Below, one piece after another: positions 49,276-59,873 of a DNA stretch of 64,000 bases. A program made the translations under genes and the position numbers. Every line of letters begins with the position of its first letter. Positions within the stretch are counted from its first letter, which is position 1. Under the pieces are notes generated by a model, which saw only the letters and a program-made list of their open reading frames with translations, was not told the origin of the DNA and searched no databases. Source of the stretch: Margaritifera margaritifera (taxonomy: Eukaryota > Mollusca > Bivalvia > Unionida > Margaritiferidae). The stretch lies in assembly GCA_029931535.1 (NCBI GenBank), contig JAQPZY010001415.1, positions 1,013,501 through 1,077,500 on the forward strand, read 5' to 3'.

Positions 49276-49829
49276 ACCAACCTAATGAAAGGATCAGTGT
49301 TTTAGGTGTGCCGAATTGCAAAGACTGTATACAAAGATCTCTTTTCACATAAAGTGCCAGAAGATCAAGCATGGTTTGTATAGCCCCAGACAGTTGTTTT
49401 TCAAGGAGTTTTCAAGGAGTATTGTTTTCTTATAGAAACTGAACTTTCTCCATATGTTATTTTGTTTTTCACAGCACCAATGGATCAAAAATTACTGGTA
49501 GAACCAAAAAGAAACTGTAGCTAATTAGTGCACCACTACATTCTAGGTATGCTATTACACCTGTATCGTTTGATCCACCCAACTGTATCCGATTTTATTT
49601 GTTTATTTTTTACTTTTTGAAAAGATGTAAACAGCACAAAAGTTCTGAACTTAAAAAAAGTGAAATATTTTATTCAGGTTTAACATTTTGCATTCCCTCT
49701 GATAAATTCAAGGAGTTTTTTGAAAAATGTAAAGAGTTTTTCAACAAATTCATTGACTTTTGAATGACAAAATCAACTTTTTCAAAATTCTTAGAGTTTT
49801 CAAGGCAATCCCTCAAATTCAAGGATTTT

Positions 49830-49990
49830 TCAATGGTGTTGGAACTATGTCATTGTGTACACTGTTGGAACTATGTCATAGTGCACACTGTTGGAACTAT
49901 GTCATGGTGTACACTGTTGGAACTATGTCATGGTGTACACTGCTGGAACTATGTCATGGTGTACACTGTTGGAACTATGTCATGGTGTAC
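49830..49990. repeat. 26-bp minisatellite, about 6 copies
   Basis: The unit is gttggaactatgtcatggtg then tacact. All three frames stay open across it. Confidence 0.9.
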
Positions 49991-50080
49991 TGTTCCCCTT
50001 TTTAGAATTTTAAGGGTATCACTTGTAAAATGTTGGAGTATTTAACTTTGTAAAAAATTGATATTGTTACATTGTTACGG

Positions 50081-50207
50081 GTCTATACCGGGGGTGTCAA
50101 ACATACGGCCTGCAAGCCAGATACGGCCCACCAGACTCATTATTTATTATTATTTTTATCAAATCTGGCTCGCCATAGCAAATGACTTTGACACCCCTGG
50201 TCTATAC
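50081..50207. mobile_element. hAT-type MITE with 8-bp target duplication
   Basis: gtctatac occurs at 50,081-50,088 and again at 50,200-50,207. Between them is a 111-bp element whose ends are cgggggtgtcaaa and tttgacacccctg. An 8-bp duplication and CAGGGGTGTCAAA-like ends fit non-autonomous hAT elements. It has no coding capacity and sits in DR1 intron 1. Confidence 0.85.
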
Positions 50208-50419
50208 AATACAAAATAATCAAAATATTTATAGGTTGGTGCATGTTTTTGCAATAATGTTTGTTAAGTATCTATCCCTATATATGGGTCATTACACTGA
50301 AAAGTGTGGAAAAATATAACCTCAGGCCATTACTAATTATCAATAAACAATATCAAGAATGGCACATTAAATGTCCCCCTCATTTTTAATTGTTCTCTAT
50401 GTAGGAACTAGTATGACAT

Positions 50420-51125
50420 GGTTGACTCTGGAGAGTACTGACCAATGGGTCTCGATGACTGGGATCTTTGATTTAGGTATGTGGACTTGAATGAAAGTTA
50501 ATGTGCAGAAGCCATGTTTCTCGGCACCTTATGATGCTAAACTTTGACATTTCTGTCCCAAAATCAATAGACCTTATATGCATGCCTTCCACAAACTTTG
50601 GTCAAGGTTAGTCACACAGAACTAAATTTATTATTAAAAAAACAGTTTCCTTCTTTCAGTCAGCAACTATGACATTTTACCCTTTGACTCCAAATTCAAT
50701 AGGTGTCTTCCTTACTGCAAGTGCAAGCCACCCACAAGTTTAGTCCAGGTTTGTGATGTAGAACACAAGCTATTGTGCAGAAACCATTTTTCATCTTTCT
50801 GCCAGAGGGACCTTGACCTTTGTCCCCAAAACCGACAGGGTTTTCCTTATCCCAAGTGCAAGTCATCCACAAAGTTTGGTAACTTGATGGCGAACTAAAG
50901 TTATTGTGCAAAAACCATTTTTCTGCTTTCAGTCATAGTTACCTTGACCCTTGAACCCCGAAATTGATATGGTTCTTCCTTACCTCAAGTGCAGGCCATT
51001 CACAAAGCTTGGTAACTGCAGATAATGGACAACTTGAGTTATTGTGCAGAAACTAAATTGGTATCAGACAGATGGATGGACAGAACATCATAACATATTA
51101 CATTCTGCCTTATGGAGGGCATATA
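50420..51125. mobile_element. Dispersed element with internal ~120-130-bp repeats
   Basis: About five diverged units share ttattgtgcagaaaccat, tttctgctttcagtca, accttgaccttt and cttccttacctcaagtgca. The right end has cagacagatggatggacaga then gccttatggagggcatat. It has no gene and lies next to DR1 exon 1 in its first intron. Confidence 0.5.
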
Positions 51126-51154
51126 AAAAAAAAATTCAGTTCCGAATACATAAT

Positions 51155-51251
51155 TTTATCTGCCAACACATGGTAATTTTACCTGCCAATACATGATAAT
51201 TTTACCTGTCAACACATTATAATTTTACCTGCCAACACATGATCAGGTGAG
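51155..51251 (-). repeat. 23-bp tandem array of the DR1 exon 1 splice donor
   Basis: On the gene strand the unit is catgtgttggcag then gtaaaattat. The real donor GT is at 51,228-51,227. Exact copies recur 23 bp apart, at 51,205-51,204 and 51,182-51,181. A fourth copy at 51,159-51,158 has AT in place of GT. Use of copy 2 or 3 would read a TGA within the first added unit, truncating the protein just after the histone fold. Confidence 0.9.
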
Positions 51252-51445
51252 ATAGTTTTCTTGTTCAGTTTGTTGCAGATATCATTTGCCTCTGAGGAGA
51301 CGAGATGAATAAATTCTGTGCAGCAGTTCAAGATCAGTTCTCTTGCATCATTTGCCACCCGCACATTTGGAATCAGTTCTTTGATCATTTTGTTCAATGC
51401 AGCACGAGGAATGCTAAGTTCATCATCATCACGGTTATCTGCCAT
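51229..51445 (-). CDS. DR1: DR1 / NC2-beta, coding exon 1 (histone fold)
   Basis: This exon begins DR1, the beta subunit of negative cofactor 2. With DRAP1 (NC2-alpha) it binds TBP on promoter DNA and blocks TFIIA/TFIIB entry in the nucleus. The start ATG is at 51,445, giving MADNRDDDELSIPRAALNK. The histone fold follows: helix 1 SIPRAALNKMIKELIP, helix 2 ANDARELILNCCTEFIHLVS, then NDICNKLNKKTISPDHVL, the conserved loop and helix 3. Residue 73 is split; the exon leaves in phase 1 at ggcag|gtaaaa, which fits exon 2. The last 13 bases belong to the donor array. Identity is clear from continuous family motifs. Confidence 0.97.
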
Positions 51446-51950
51446 CCTCCTGGAAGTCTCAGTTCAAAAGGCAATTCAGTATATCATCTCCTAACTCAGT
51501 TTCACATCAAAATATATACAGCGCAGAATCTGCAAAGAAGGAAAGTCAACTGAATATTTCATTTATACACGGCACTGAATTTCTCATTCTAAGTGAGCTA
51601 ACATGACATCAGAAGATCCTATCCATGCATGTGCATGTACGAAATGCAATCATAAGATCCTGTAATTGTATGTGCATGCACATAATGTCATGCAACTGTT
51701 TCAACACTGTTTAAGACTGAGATTTCAACTTTGGGATATGATAAGAGTGGGTGGAGTGGGACACTTTTGCTAATATGCAACTATATATAAAATGTGTAGT
51801 GATTTCAGGACTTGAGTAATGCTGAGTAACTTCTACACCATTTAAAATGTGGTTTCGTCTGTAGATGTGCACAACAAGTTTGAAATTTTGATCTACCTCT
51901 GGAGACTGGGGTGGGTGGGTCTATAATGGGAGGGAGTAGTGATAACAGTT
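51446..51950. other. Probable DR1 promoter and 5' UTR region
   Basis: Upstream of the DR1 ATG on the minus strand. I see no obvious TATA box at a fixed distance and cannot place a transcription start. A ~50-bp imperfect duplication around agatcctatccatgcatgtg and agatcctgtaattgtatgtg occurs at 51,610-51,690. Confidence 0.35.
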
Positions 51951-51954
51951 TGTT

Positions 51955-52203
51955 ATTTTTTTGTGTGGGGTTAACTTCATTTTCAGCCCATGACAGACTA
52001 TACATGGCAGACTGTATATTTGGTGGAAGAAGAACCAGAGAAAACCCCGGGAAGAACCACCGACCCATGGGAAGCTACTGGCAAGCTTTCTCACATACTC
52101 ACGTTGGCCAAGTCAAGACTCTAACCCACATGGACAGAGGTAAGATGTGTGTGTAATCTGCAATGGTGAATGCCTCAGACCACTTGGCCACCTGGAGGCC
52201 CCT
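51955..52203 (-). mobile_element. tRNA-derived SINE, copy 3
   Basis: On the minus strand, ggggcctccaggtggccaag then tggtctgaggc has the A box TGGCCNAGTGG of Leu/Ser-type tRNAs. tgggttagagtcttgac is a decayed B box. The body has ccggggttttctctggttct then tcttccaccaaat, like known invertebrate SINE bodies. Confidence 0.6.
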
Positions 52204-52289
52204 AGTGATAACAGAAAAGCATGGAAATAATACTGCTTTGCTTCTGATTTCTAATTTACAAATATTCATAAACTCTGTTCTTATCCTTA

Positions 52290-52555
52290 TAGCAGTCTGA
52301 GTTTAGGACCTAGATATCCAAATGTAATCCTATCAGTTTAGGACCTAGATATTCAAATGAAATCCTATCAGTTTAGGACCTAGATATCGAAATGAAATCC
52401 TATCAGTTTAGGACCTATGTATCCAAATGAAATCCTATCAGTTTAGGACCTAGATATTCAAATGAAATCCTATCAGTTTAGGACCTAGATATCCAAATGA
52501 AATCCTATCAGTTTAGTACCTATTTATCCAAATGAAATCGTATCAGTTTAGGCAA
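52290..52555. repeat. 35-bp minisatellite, about 7 copies
   Basis: The unit is agtttaggacctagatatcc then aaatgaaatcctatc. Confidence 0.9.
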
Positions 52556-52569
52556 TTAACATCTCAAGC

Positions 52570-53900
52570 TACATAATGTAGTTAGTTATCTTTTAATTTT
52601 GTAAGTGACTGACATGTAAATAATAAAGGTTGTCAAACGTGTATAAATCTCAACGCATTACTACTTATTATTTCTCTGATAGTGATGTTTGACCATGTTT
52701 GCAACAATGGATGAATAGATGAATACAGACTGATAAAAAATGGAGAAAAAAAAATGTTTTTGCTTTACTATACATCAAAAATGAAATAAAAAAATGTTTT
52801 TGCTTTACTATAAATTAAAACTTTACAGTATATGTCAAGTATTAAAGTATGATTTTCTGACTTTAGGCACACACACACACAGGCATATGTATCAACATAT
52901 GTGTATTTGCTCTCAGATACAAAATTTGATCACTTTTAATCCTGTTTGAATTAGCATTGTACTTCTTTTTTTAATGAAATTGTCCAGTTTGTATATTCTA
53001 CTTCAACTACAAATACAAACTTGAAACAGCTCTAGATAAGCATTTTATTTTATGCAAACATATTGACCAACAACACATAAAGAAAATTTTAAATGCCAGA
53101 TCTCAAAACAAATCTGATAGCCCAATGCCCCTCTAAATCTAAATCGGGCCCCTCTCATATTATAAGTGAGTTGCCTGTTGGGCCTGCACACAAAAAATGC
53201 TATCAATTTGCCCGAAATAAACTGTGCGCCCACCTACAAATGCTGCATTTTTATTTTAAAGTTCCTGAAAGACACTGGAAATTTACTATTACCCAGCACC
53301 CTGCTGGGACCCATCTACAAATTCCTCTACATGAAGAAGATCATCGACCTAAGTGTATAAAAAAACTATCAACTTTTGTGTGTACAAAGATCAGCACTTG
53401 ACTTATGAATGGGGATCAGTACTATTTTTGTTTTCCGTATTTCATTGATTACCTACCTATATTGAGCACTCACTTGTACAGTATTCATAATAATAAGCTG
53501 TCCCTTGCTCACGCTGACTGGGTAATGAATTGCTGGTTAAATATATTGAGCAGCATCTATGCGACTGTTTGACAATTAGGCTAAGCTAGGGGATTAATAA
53601 CTTATACAAGCCTCCGATACAATGTTTTTTTTCCATTCTAAAGGAACTGAGATCATCATGTTATATTTAAACCAGTTTAGTTCAAAGAGTTGGTAGCCAC
53701 TAATTTTATTTATATGGAGTGAGTGTTTTATGTAATTGTGTCGCATCCACAGTACTATCACATGAACTAATTGCGAACTTGAAGCTACTGTTTCTACTGA
53801 TTGATATAAAAAAAAAGACCAATGCCTCTCTTGGTTAATTTCTGTTTTAATTTTGATCAAGAAACATGGAGATTCTTGCAACATTCAGAAACAAAATTAC
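52570..53900. other. Intergenic sequence without recognisable gene
   Basis: Only open stretches up to ~100 codons with no domain. A ~35-bp direct repeat (aaaaatgtttttgctttact) occurs at 52,750-52,815, and there is a short (ac)n run near 52,868. Confidence 0.45.
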
Positions 53901-53904
53901 TCCT

Positions 53905-54950
53905 GGACCCCCGAATACTTATCCTTACATACAGATCATGATGAAATACAGACTGTACATCTACCTGAATACTTATCCTTACATACAGATCATGATGAAA
54001 TGCAGACTGTACATCTATCTGAATACTTATCCTTACATATAGATCATGATGAAATGCAGACTGTACATCTACCTGAATACTTATCCTTACATACAGATCA
54101 TGATGAAATACAGACTGTACATCTACCTGAATACTTATCCTTACATACAGATCATGATGAAATACAGACTGTACATCTACCTGAATACTTATCCTTACAT
54201 ACAGATCATGATGAAATACAGACTGTACATCTACCTGAATACTTATCCTTACATACAGATCATGATGAAATACAGACTGTACATCTACTTGAATACTTAT
54301 CCCTACATACAGATCATGATGAAGTACAGACTGTACATTGACCTGAATACTTATCCTTACATACAGATCATGATGAAATACAGACTGTACATCTACCTGA
54401 ATACTTATCCCTACATACAGATCATGATGAAGTACAGACTGTACATTGACCTGAATACTTATCCTTACATACAGATCATGATGAAATACAGACTGTACAT
54501 CTACCTGAATACTTATCCTTACATACAGATCATGATGAAATACAGACTGTACATCTACCTGAATACTTATCCTTACATACAGATCATGATGAAATACAGA
54601 CTGTACATCTACCTGAATACTTATCCCTACATACAGATCATGATGAAGTACAGACTGTACATTGACCTGAATACTTATCCTTACATACAGATCATGATGA
54701 AATACAGACTGTACATCTACCTGAATACTTATCCTTACATACAGATCATGATGAAATACAGACTGTACATCTACCTGAATACTTATCCTTACATACAGAT
54801 CATGATGAAATACAGACTGTACATCTACCTGAATACTTATCCTTACATACAGATCATGATGAAGTACAGACTGTACATTGACCTGAATACTTATCCCTAA
54901 TCTCTATATACAGATCATGATGAAATGCAGACTGTACATCTACCTGATGG
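53905..54950. repeat. 54-bp minisatellite, about 19 copies, open in two frames
   Basis: The unit is ctgaatacttatccttacat then acagatcatgatgaaataca and gactgtacatctac. 54 bp is 18 codons, so frames of 162 and 284 codons stay open with 18-residue repeats (for example EYLSLHTDHDEIQTVHLP). A variant with ccctac, gaagtac and cattgac recurs at intervals of two to four units. There is no family match, so I treat it as non-coding. Confidence 0.92.
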
Positions 54951-55179
54951 CATACATTCAGGAATCGCAAGGGTGGAGTTGTGTTCCACAATTATTCAGA
55001 ATTTACCACCTGAGCATGCAGAAATTGAAATTGTTGGAAACCTTGTTGGTTGTGAGCCCCTCTTCAGCAGAATGTGAATGAGACTGCAGTGACCAATTAC
55101 AAATGAAAGGGACTGACCATTTAATTTGTCTGGATGGGGTGGGTTTGTCAAAATAACAGTAAAAAATATGGTCTTCCAG

Positions 55180-55262
55180 GGCACAGATTTTAAGTCTGGG
55201 CAAGTTTTTTTTTTTTTTTTTAAAAGAGACTTGCCCTGGGCCTGTGTCTGAAAAATTCTTTG
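55180..55262 (+). repeat. Dispersed repeat, partial copy C
   Basis: It carries gtctgggcaag, a poly-T run of about 18, then gagacttgccctgggcctgt and aaaattctttgagcac. It is the end portion of the family whose fuller copies follow at 55,263-55,560 and 56,910-57,225. Confidence 0.6.
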
Positions 55263-55560
55263 AGCACTGGAGCAATTGGACAATGGTTCACATCAGGACC
55301 AGGAGGACAACATTACTTTATGTGAAATATTTTTTGAGGCGAAAAAATACATGAGTCAATTTAATATGATTTTTGTTTATTTCTTTTCATATGTACAGCA
55401 ACTTCAATGTTGTGTCAATATATTAGTAACATATAGGGCCCTTTTGGGCACATGGAATGGGAATCAGGGCTAGTGGAATTCAAGTCAGGGCTTGTGATTT
55501 TTTTAAAGTCACCTGCCCTGGGTCTGTGTAAGAAAAAAAAATTCTTTGAACACTAAATGC
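55263..55560 (+). repeat. Dispersed ~300-bp repeat, copy A
   Basis: It runs from ggagcaattggacaatggtt through ctttatgtgaaatatttttt and agggcccttttgggcacatg to cctgccctgggtctgtgt and ttctttgaacac. It matches copy B in inverted orientation. I see no terminal repeats or coding sequence. Confidence 0.7.
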
Positions 55561-55689
55561 ATTAAAATTATGCAAAACAATTTAATTTTAAGCATTTAGT
55601 CTAAAGTTGCAAACATGTTGCTCCTGCCATAAGAAAAGTTCACTTTTATTAGTTGGTGCATTTGATCAATTTAAACCATGCTATCAGGA

Positions 55690-55865
55690 CAGTTCTGGAT
55701 CATTCATGGCCATTTGAAATGATAATACCATACATGTACTTGATCATTCATGCCCATTTGAAATTATGGTACATGTTCTGGATCATTAATGCCCATCTGA
55801 AATGATAGTACTTGTACTGGATCATTCATGCCCATTTGAAATGATAGTACTTGTACTGGATCAAA
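55690..55865. repeat. ~39-bp minisatellite, 4 copies
   Basis: The unit contains ggatcattcatgcccatttg then aaatgatagtacttgtact. Confidence 0.8.
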
Positions 55866-55914
55866 GTTTGAACATTTACTCGAAAAGGGCCATATAATCG
55901 AATACATCCTGAAT

Positions 55915-56435
55915 TTGTCTTGGTCACTAATCAGATAGATGTATTCTAAAAAGCATGACTGATGTCTTGGTCACTAATCAGATAGATGCATTCTAAAGGT
56001 ATGACTAATGTCTTGGTCACTAATCAGATAGATGCATTCTAAAATGCATGACTAATGTCTTGGTCACTAATCAGATATATACATTCTAAAAAGCATGACT
56101 GATGTCTTGGTCACTAATCAGATAGATCCATTCTAAAATGCATGACTGATGTCTTGGTCACTAATCAGATAGATCCATTCTAAAATGCATGACTGATGTC
56201 TTGGTCACTAATCAGATAGATACATTCTAAAGGTATGACTAATGTCTTGGTCACTAATCAGATAGATGTATTCTAAAGGTATGACTAATGTCTTGGTCAC
56301 TAATCAGATAGATGTATTCTAAAGGCATGACTAATGTCTTGGTCATTAATCAGATAGATGTATTCTAAAGGTATGACTAATGTCTTGGTCATTAATCAGA
56401 TAGATGTATTCTAAAGGCATGACTAATGTCTTCAT
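55915..56435. repeat. 45-47-bp minisatellite, about 11 copies
   Basis: The unit contains gtcttggtcactaatcagat then agatgcattctaaaggtatg and actaat. Some copies have aaagcatgact or aaatgcatgact in place of aaaggtatgact. Confidence 0.9.
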
Positions 56436-56909
56436 TATTAAGACTCAGTCTGGTATTGTAAATTTGCATTTTGAGCCGTTCACAAAATACCCCATTAAAT
56501 TTTTAAAAATGCAATTAGTTCCAAAGCAGGGAGTAAAATACACTATTTATTTCATTCTTATACAAATAAAAAAAGAACTTTAACATGATTTTATATGTTC
56601 TAATCGTACACATGAAGCGTGTTTAAAAAAAAGCATACTAAACTACATGTTACACTATGCAAAGAAAATCTTAACTATCTACTGAAACGTATCTACTTTT
56701 GTATATTTTCATGTAATATATGATACCTAAAGAACATATACTTTGTATATTATGTGTATCAATGGTATATTTGGGTGTATTTGGGTGTTTCGTGTTAACG
56801 TAAGCAGGAACTAGTGAAGGTGATAAGGACCCCATACATTTGATCCAGTTTGCCATAAGGGCTAAACAGAATAAGAATAAGAATATTTTACTAAGGTCAA
56901 AGGTCGACA

Positions 56910-57225
56910 AACAGTGCTCAAAGAAAATTTTGTTCAGACACAGGCCCGGGGTTGGTGACTTTAAAAAAATCACATGCCTTGGCTCAAATTCTACAAGCCC
57001 TGCCTCCAATTCCATGTGCCCAAAAGGGCCCTGTTTTTTTACTATTATTTGTCACACAATGCTGAAATTGCTGTACTTTAAATATGAAAAGAAATAAACA
57101 AAATTGTATTAAATTGACTTAAGTGTTTATTCAGATCTCAAAATATTTCACATAAAGCAAGTTTTCCTCCAGGTCCTAATGTCAATCATTATCCAATTGC
57201 TCTATCAATGTCGTCCTTACTCATT
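56910..57225 (-). repeat. Dispersed ~300-bp repeat, copy B (inverted)
   Basis: Reading on the minus strand it has agagcaattggataatgatt, ctttatgtgaaatatttt, cagggcccttttgggcacat and cccgggcctgtgtctgaac. This is the order of copy A in reverse orientation, 1.35 kb away. Confidence 0.7.
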
Positions 57226-57229
57226 GGAT

Positions 57230-58600
57230 AAGCAGTCTTTATGTTCATTAGCATCTGAAGCGTGTCTTGCTTTATACAGTTTCTCTTTACACTTTTGATG
57301 TTGTTCATAGGTTCCGCTTAATATGTTTAACCAGTGTTGCATTACTTACTCAATTGTTTCTGCTGAAATCATTTTTGGGTTGGTCATTCCATTTTATCTC
57401 ACCCCCACCGAAGGATGGGCGATTTTTAATCAAAGACTCAAAAGCCCTTATGGACCACCTTTGATCCCTTTATTATTTATAACACCTCATAAAACATCCC
57501 ACATTTGGCCTAAACTCTCCAGATTACAACAATAAGGTAATCAATTAATAGCTTCTTGTGTAAACATTAGCTTTTATCTGTTTAATTAGCCATGCATCAT
57601 TGCACACGTTGCAACGACTGCTGGAACAGTTCCGGTCCCCAGCAGACTGGTTCTGTCTGGTTTCTCAGCAGACTGGTTCTGTCTGGTTTCTGTAATATGT
57701 GGATAGAACACGTAAAAAAATACCAGTTTTTTTCTCCCTTTCTTTTTTCAATTTTTTGCATAAAAAATCCGTTAATTTTCAAAAGCATTAGATTTCAACA
57801 ATAAAATGGTCTTTACAGTAGATGGCCTTCAAAATGGTATTTTTGTCCTACTGCCGGTAGAATCACATGTTAAAGTCAAGTAAGCACTAATTGTAGGTGA
57901 CCCAGGTAATCTGTTCCCCATTCCTAAGTCACATACTTCGCTTTGTACACAAAGTTTACAGCTTTAGATAGAAGTATGGTCAGTAGACGATCTTCATAAG
58001 GGTAAGGGGCATACATGTGGATAAATATTAATAATTTATTAGTCTTTCAACAACTTGAAAATACAATATCACACTTCATCGGCGTGATCAGTTTTCTCAA
58101 GCAAATTAGATTTGTTTCTTTTCTACAAGCCTGATGGGCACTTCACTTAGAATACAAGAGGGGCCCAATCACTTAGAATACAAGAGGGGCCCAATCACTA
58201 AGAATACAAGATGAACCCAATCACTTAGAATACAACAGGGGCCCAATCTGAAATTTGACTGTCATCAGGCTATTGGATTTTTTTTTAGCATTGACAACGG
58301 ACAATACAATGGGAGTTAATGTCTCCTGACAAAAAAAAAAAAAAAAAAAAAAGATTCGAGAATATCAAAGAAAAGTACATAACTATGTATAAAATCTTCT
58401 GTTTTATGCATCCTGCAGATAAGGAAAATATTTACATTAAAAATAAATATTATCTTAAGCTGATATAATCCGATACATTTTTTAATGAATTAAAGTGTTT
58501 AAAATTAGTACAAATGCTATAGATAATGCTAAAGACATTGTCCATTTATATACCATAATATGTACAATCTGTAAGGAAATTAATTTCATCTTTAATTTCA
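57230..58600. other. Intergenic sequence with short repeats
   Basis: It holds a 28-bp duplication at 57,640-57,695 (cagcagactggttctgtctg), a 26-bp repeat of about 4 copies at 58,140-58,250 (cacttagaatacaagagggg) and a poly-A run at 58,330-58,352. No gene is recognised. Confidence 0.5.
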
Positions 58601-58601
58601 G

Positions 58602-58676
58602 CAGCAGGGCAAAATGAACGTACCGAAGGATCAACACGAGATTATGGCCTACCTTAATGGCCGTCTGGGGCAGTAA
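58602..58676 (+). CDS. Candidate terminal coding exon of an unknown gene
   Basis: A good acceptor (catctttaatttcag) is followed by 24 sense codons ending at TAA. The translation includes MNVPKDQHEIMAYLNGRLGQ at its end. The stretch is less AT-rich than its surroundings and reads like ordinary protein, with no low complexity. I do not recognise the family, and I found no upstream exon in phase within the window. It could be a chance open stretch. Confidence 0.3.
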   Translation, partial: QQGKMNVPKDQHEIMAYLNGRLGQ

Positions 58677-59330
58677 ATTGGGGCCTGACTGTGATTTAAC
58701 TGGAAATTTATCAAGACCCTATGTATCACTAAATTAAATGGGTAAAAACAGATTTGTCTTGGAAACTTTCAAGGTGTATTCGGGTCTCTGAATGACAGAT
58801 ACAAACAGGGTAACACGTTACATCGAAAATAGGTTCCTAACTCAAGTTGACATAATGAAAGTATAATTTTCCTACCAGATCCTCGTTGATTCTGCATTTG
58901 ACTCTGAACAAAATATAATTTTACGTTTTAATTTAATGGCGATAATTTTAAGAAGTATGCTTCTTTTTCTTACTCTAATGAAAGAACTTTAAGAAGTGTG
59001 ATAAATACGTGATATGTTAAAAAAAAAAAACTAACCGTACTTTGTTTGGTCGCTTATATCACTGCAATGTCTTTGTCAGTAAAATGCTTGGTGAATATAA
59101 TGGACTAATAGAAGAATGACGCAGAAGCAATATAATTTTTGTTGCAAAAATGTGGTACATAATATTCAAATATTGACAAATATTTATTGCAAGTAGTGTG
59201 CACTTAATATTATTAAGAATTGTTATTCTTATGTGGTACTGTAATTATCAAATTACTGAAATTTGTAGCGACATTATCGATTAGTGATAAAAAATAACTT
59301 TAACTTATTAACTTGGTTCATAATAGCTGC

Positions 59331-59369
<39 letters not shown>

Positions 59370-59407
59370 CAGCCTTTAACTCTTTAACTGTGTTCGTAGT
59401 CTATTGG

Positions 59408-59873
59408 ATTAGTCCGATAAATCAGCCCCCAAAATTTGTGTTGATACTGATGGACTATTTGTGGGTCTGATGTCACCTGTTCATTAAAATGTGCAATTTT
59501 GCTGCAGACAAATCTGTTTGGAACACACCCGCGTGCAGTTTAGAGACTTACCGGTATTTGGTAACAGCCGTATGTAGCCACAAAATTAAAAATGGCCACA
59601 TGACTCAGGGTTGTGTTATTCTACGTAGATTTACAAGTCGTCAAACATAGGATTTGATCGGAAATATTATGTACATATCGCCCAAAGAACCCTTCAACCG
59701 ACGACAGCTCAAGAGACGCGAGAAATACTGGTAAGTGTCTAAAATGTACACCGAAATGTTGCGGACAGATCTGTCTGCAAATGATTCCTCGGTTTTATGA
59801 ATAAGCGATATCTGACCCACAAATAGTCCATCAGTATCAACACAGATTTGGGGGATTGATTTATCGGACTAAT
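59408..59873. mobile_element. DNA element with ~75-110-bp inverted terminal repeats
   Basis: The left arm starts attagtccgataaatcagcc and the right arm, reverse complemented, attagtccgataaatcaatc. Both continue through tgttgatactgatggactat and ttgtgggtc. An inner pair (gcagacaaatctgt / gcagacagatctgt) extends the match. The ~200-bp centre has a short open stretch at 59,669 ending at a perfect donor consensus, aaatactg|gtaagtg. The class is undetermined, and no clear target duplication was found. Confidence 0.75.

Noticed and set aside
54046..54900. 284-codon open frame as a gene
   Set aside because: It is wholly made of a 54-bp minisatellite whose period is a multiple of three. A second frame is open as well, and there is no homology or splice context.
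57267..57535. Overlapping 65-70-codon hydrophobic frames
   Set aside because: No recognised domain, no consistent splice sites, and two overlapping frames of similar length argue for chance.
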